This document shows positions 62,492-64,000 of a stretch of DNA of 64,000 nucleotides, piece by piece (position 1 is the first letter of the stretch; every line of letters begins with the position of its first letter). Origin of the DNA: Corallium rubrum. Taxonomy: Eukaryota; Cnidaria; Anthozoa; Scleralcyonacea; Coralliidae. The position numbers and the translations under genes were made by a program. The notes beneath the pieces were generated by a model that saw only the letters and a program-made list of their open reading frames with translations, had not been told where the DNA came from and ran no database searches. Location of the stretch: positions 8,886,620 through 8,950,619 of the forward strand of contig OZ036010.1 of the NCBI GenBank assembly GCA_964035015.1, written 5' to 3'.

Positions 62492-63281
62492 GCGTGTCTT
62501 TGTTGCGGAACTTCCTACCGCAGTACCCACATCTTACTCTCGCCTCTGTCATATACTCATCAATACATCTATGTATCTCGTCATAACTGTTAGACACTAG
62601 GGTCCTATATCCATTGTCACTCAGGGTATCTATGAATGACCTCTGCCTGTCTGAAAAGACCCCCATACCATTCGGAGTCTTGAGCTCTATAGCTAGACCA
62701 GCGTATGTCTTATGCAGGTTCCCTATAATGATATCAGGCTGCCCACTTCTGTATCCCTTTTTCCAGCTAGTTATCCTCTTATATTTGGTGTCCTGGTTTT
62801 CACCTAGTCCTGGTATTATTATAGCGTTATGATGATACTCTCTTACATACCTTATTACCTGATAATGTAGGTCAGTCTCATTCATCAGTGACAGCTGGTT
62901 ACCAATAATCCTAGGTGCTATATACTGCCCAGTTTTCCTTATGGATGGTAGAACATCTCTGAACACCCAGTTTTTAAACCTCTCTGCTATAGGTAATTTA
63001 GATGAGAACACAAGACTATATACTCCAGGCTCATTTATCATGTACACTCTGCTTTTGACCAACACCCCGTTTTGGGACCTTGCTGCTTGCGTTACCTTTT
63101 TCCTATCACACTCACTAACATGATCCTGGGTTGCTTTACCCAGTCTTTTATAACCAAGTGCCTCTGCTATATCTTTTCCCCGGAACCATATCTCATCACC
63201 GTCCTTTTGCACTGTGATATCTACACCATCAAAATTGTACATACTAACATCTGGAGTTACTTCCTTAAGCATACTCGACAT
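62439..63281 (-). CDS. Bro-N + VRR-NUC nuclease + C2H2 zinc finger protein
   Basis: 280 codons. Residues about 14-118 are a Bro-N domain (WFRGKDIAEALGYKR, SRVYMINEPGVYSLVFSS, FKNWVFRDVLPSIRKTG), as in baculovirus Bro and phage antirepressor-like proteins. Residues about 130-240 look like a VRR-NUC PD-(D/E)xK nuclease: GQPDIII (180-186), AIELKTPNG (197-205), Q213. Residues 250-273 are a C2H2 finger (CGYCG...H...H). Bro-N domains bind DNA; VRR-NUC enzymes cut branched or hairpin DNA. A role in element replication or integration is inferred. The first residues MSSMLKE parallel MSRAFKE in the polymerase. Encoded next to it on the same strand, about 160 bases from its start. Confidence 0.85.
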   Translation of the reverse strand: MSSMLKEVTPDVSMYNFDGVDITVQKDGDEIWFRGKDIAEALGYKRLGKATQDHVSECDRKKVTQAARSQNGVLVKSRVYMINEPGVYSLVFSSKLPIAERFKNWVFRDVLPSIRKTGQYIAPRIIGNQLSLMNETDLHYQVIRYVREYHHNAIIIPGLGENQDTKYKRITSWKKGYRSGQPDIIIGNLHKTYAGLAIELKTPNGMGVFSDRQRSFIDTLSDNGYRTLVSNSYDEIHRCIDEYMTEARVRCGYCGRKFRNKDTLSNHCKYFHRISYTPET

Positions 63282-63354
63282 AGTATAGATAAATATATTT
63301 TAAAAATATTTAAACGCACTATATCTTCTACAGTAATTATGTGGAAGATGTAGT
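63282..63354. promoter_or_regulatory. Second copy of the divergent promoter/leader
   Basis: Upstream of the Bro-N gene; matches 62294-62340 (see that entry) and continues into the Bro-N start (ATGTCGAG also occurs at the polymerase start). On the plus side it runs into a broken copy of the 54-residue ORF: EDVV is legible, then the frame stops. Confidence 0.6.
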
Positions 63355-63387
63355 AACTGCTATAGTCTTAACGATCCGTAAACCCCT

Positions 63388-63501
63388 TCGCTATAGGTAA
63401 TTTGGATGAGAACACCAGACTATATACTCCAGGCTCATTTATCTGGTAAATCTGAGAAGCCCCTGCATCACCTTTTTCCTATCACACTCACTAACATGAT
63501 A
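63388..63501 (-). pseudogene. Broken second Bro-N fragment
   Basis: CGCTATAGGTAATTTGGATG through GGCTCATTTATC and ACCTTTTTCCTATCACACTC match the Bro-N gene at 62975-63034 and 63090-63120, but the stretch between them is shortened and changed. The frame contains INEPGVYSLVFSSKL and is interrupted. It lies directly beside the second leader. Confidence 0.75.
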
Positions 63502-63545
63502 ACGAATTGCGTCTAAAGCTGTTCACTATTTTCTGTCTGTGTTTT

Positions 63546-63749
63546 ATGGGTGAGACTTTAGGACATTGGAAGGTAGCTAGACTGTTAGCCAGGTTATCAA
63601 AAGACATAGCTAACTCGGTGGGTAAGATACCCGACAGAGACATAGATAGAATGATGGGAGAGTTAACAGATCTTAATAGTCTTTACACAAGGTTAAGACG
63701 TAAAAGGTCTAAACATAGAAATCATAGGGTCTACCAACTCAGCGCTTAA
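63546..63749 (+). CDS. 67-residue basic protein of the integrated element
   Basis: From ATG at 63546: MGETLGHWKVARLLARLSKD, IANSVGKIPDRDIDRMMGEL, ending LRRKRSKHRNHRV..LSA. The C-terminal half is strongly basic, suggesting DNA binding or a packaging-type peptide. Upstream TTG codons extend the frame by 13 but lack support. No family recognised. Confidence 0.5.
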   Translation: MGETLGHWKVARLLARLSKDIANSVGKIPDRDIDRMMGELTDLNSLYTRLRRKRSKHRNHRVYQLSA

Positions 63750-63752
63750 GTG

Positions 63753-63974
63753 TCACACGCCTACATTTCTGAGCTTGGCATCCACTAATGCATGGTCTAG
63801 GCATACCAGTATTGGGTAATTAGATAGGTTAACTCCGGGGCAGTTTATAGGGCAGTTTCTTGGTGGACACTCGCTACAGCCTGAAATATACCCGCGCATG
63901 TAACTGCTTACAGCACACCGTATCTTATATAGGTCCTCAGACGCAACAACAAGGTACGACCTATCAGACATCAT
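63753..63974 (-). CDS. Cysteine-rich small ORF, possibly 5-prime partial
   Basis: First ATG at 63974 (MMSDRSYLVVASEDLYKIRC); the frame remains open upstream to the window edge. Contains a CSECPPRNCPINCPG cluster that could bind metal or form disulfides. It ends three bases from the stop of the convergent basic-protein ORF. No family recognised. Confidence 0.45.
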   Translation of the reverse strand: MMSDRSYLVVASEDLYKIRCAVSSYMRGYISGCSECPPRNCPINCPGVNLSNYPILVCLDHALVDAKLRNVGV

Positions 63975-64000
63975 TTTCAGGTAGCTCAACTGCCTGTCGC

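Overview
The window reads as genomic DNA of an intron-rich metazoan, most likely an anthozoan cnidarian (stony-coral-like). I infer this from the deeply split animal HERC-type ubiquitin-ligase gene, from dispersed repeats that I recall as typical of coral genomes (such as the TAACGCCAGACGATT family), and from an integrated virus-like element with protein-primed DNA polymerase. The species cannot be named from sequence alone. There are no bacterial operons, rRNA genes or intact tRNA genes.

From 2593 to 43983 the minus strand carries one gene: a HERC3/HERC4-family E3 ubiquitin ligase. Nineteen coding exons joined at GT/AG sites in consistent phase give about 671 codons. They cover the start methionine, the whole seven-bladed RCC1-like propeller and the helical linker up to just before the HECT catalytic domain, which should lie beyond the left edge. 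Its introns, rather than its exons, fill this interval. They hold tandem arrays (21-bp, 46-bp, 68-bp and 95-bp units, several micro- and minisatellites over 1 kb) and dozens of fold-back DNA elements, some nested, some with clear target-site duplications (TTAA, TTA/ACT, 8-bp hAT-type).

From 44 to 57.8 kb there is a gene-poor stretch of nested inverted-repeat elements. It contains one convincing single-ORF gene on the plus strand (47784-48416), a small secreted-then-anchored, Ser/Thr-rich type I membrane protein. It also holds hAT elements with 8-bp duplications, a TTAA element, and gene-derived ORF scraps in and near this interval (RecQ-like helicase piece at 41.8 kb, a short recombinase-N-terminus-like ORF at 51.8 kb).

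From about 58.4 kb to the right edge lies part of an integrated Polinton/adintovirus-like element. It has a family-B protein-primed DNA polymerase with an embedded endonuclease-VII zinc motif, which ends at an in-frame stop 47 codons before the next one. It also has a Bro-N + VRR-NUC + C2H2 protein and several small ORFs. The polymerase and Bro-N genes share a near-identical divergent promoter/leader that even includes the first codons, and a broken third copy marks a recombination junction. This is the most unusual system in the window.

Most long open frames here are artefacts of tandem repeats whose unit length is a multiple of three or whose frames lack stops; they are recorded as repeats, not genes.
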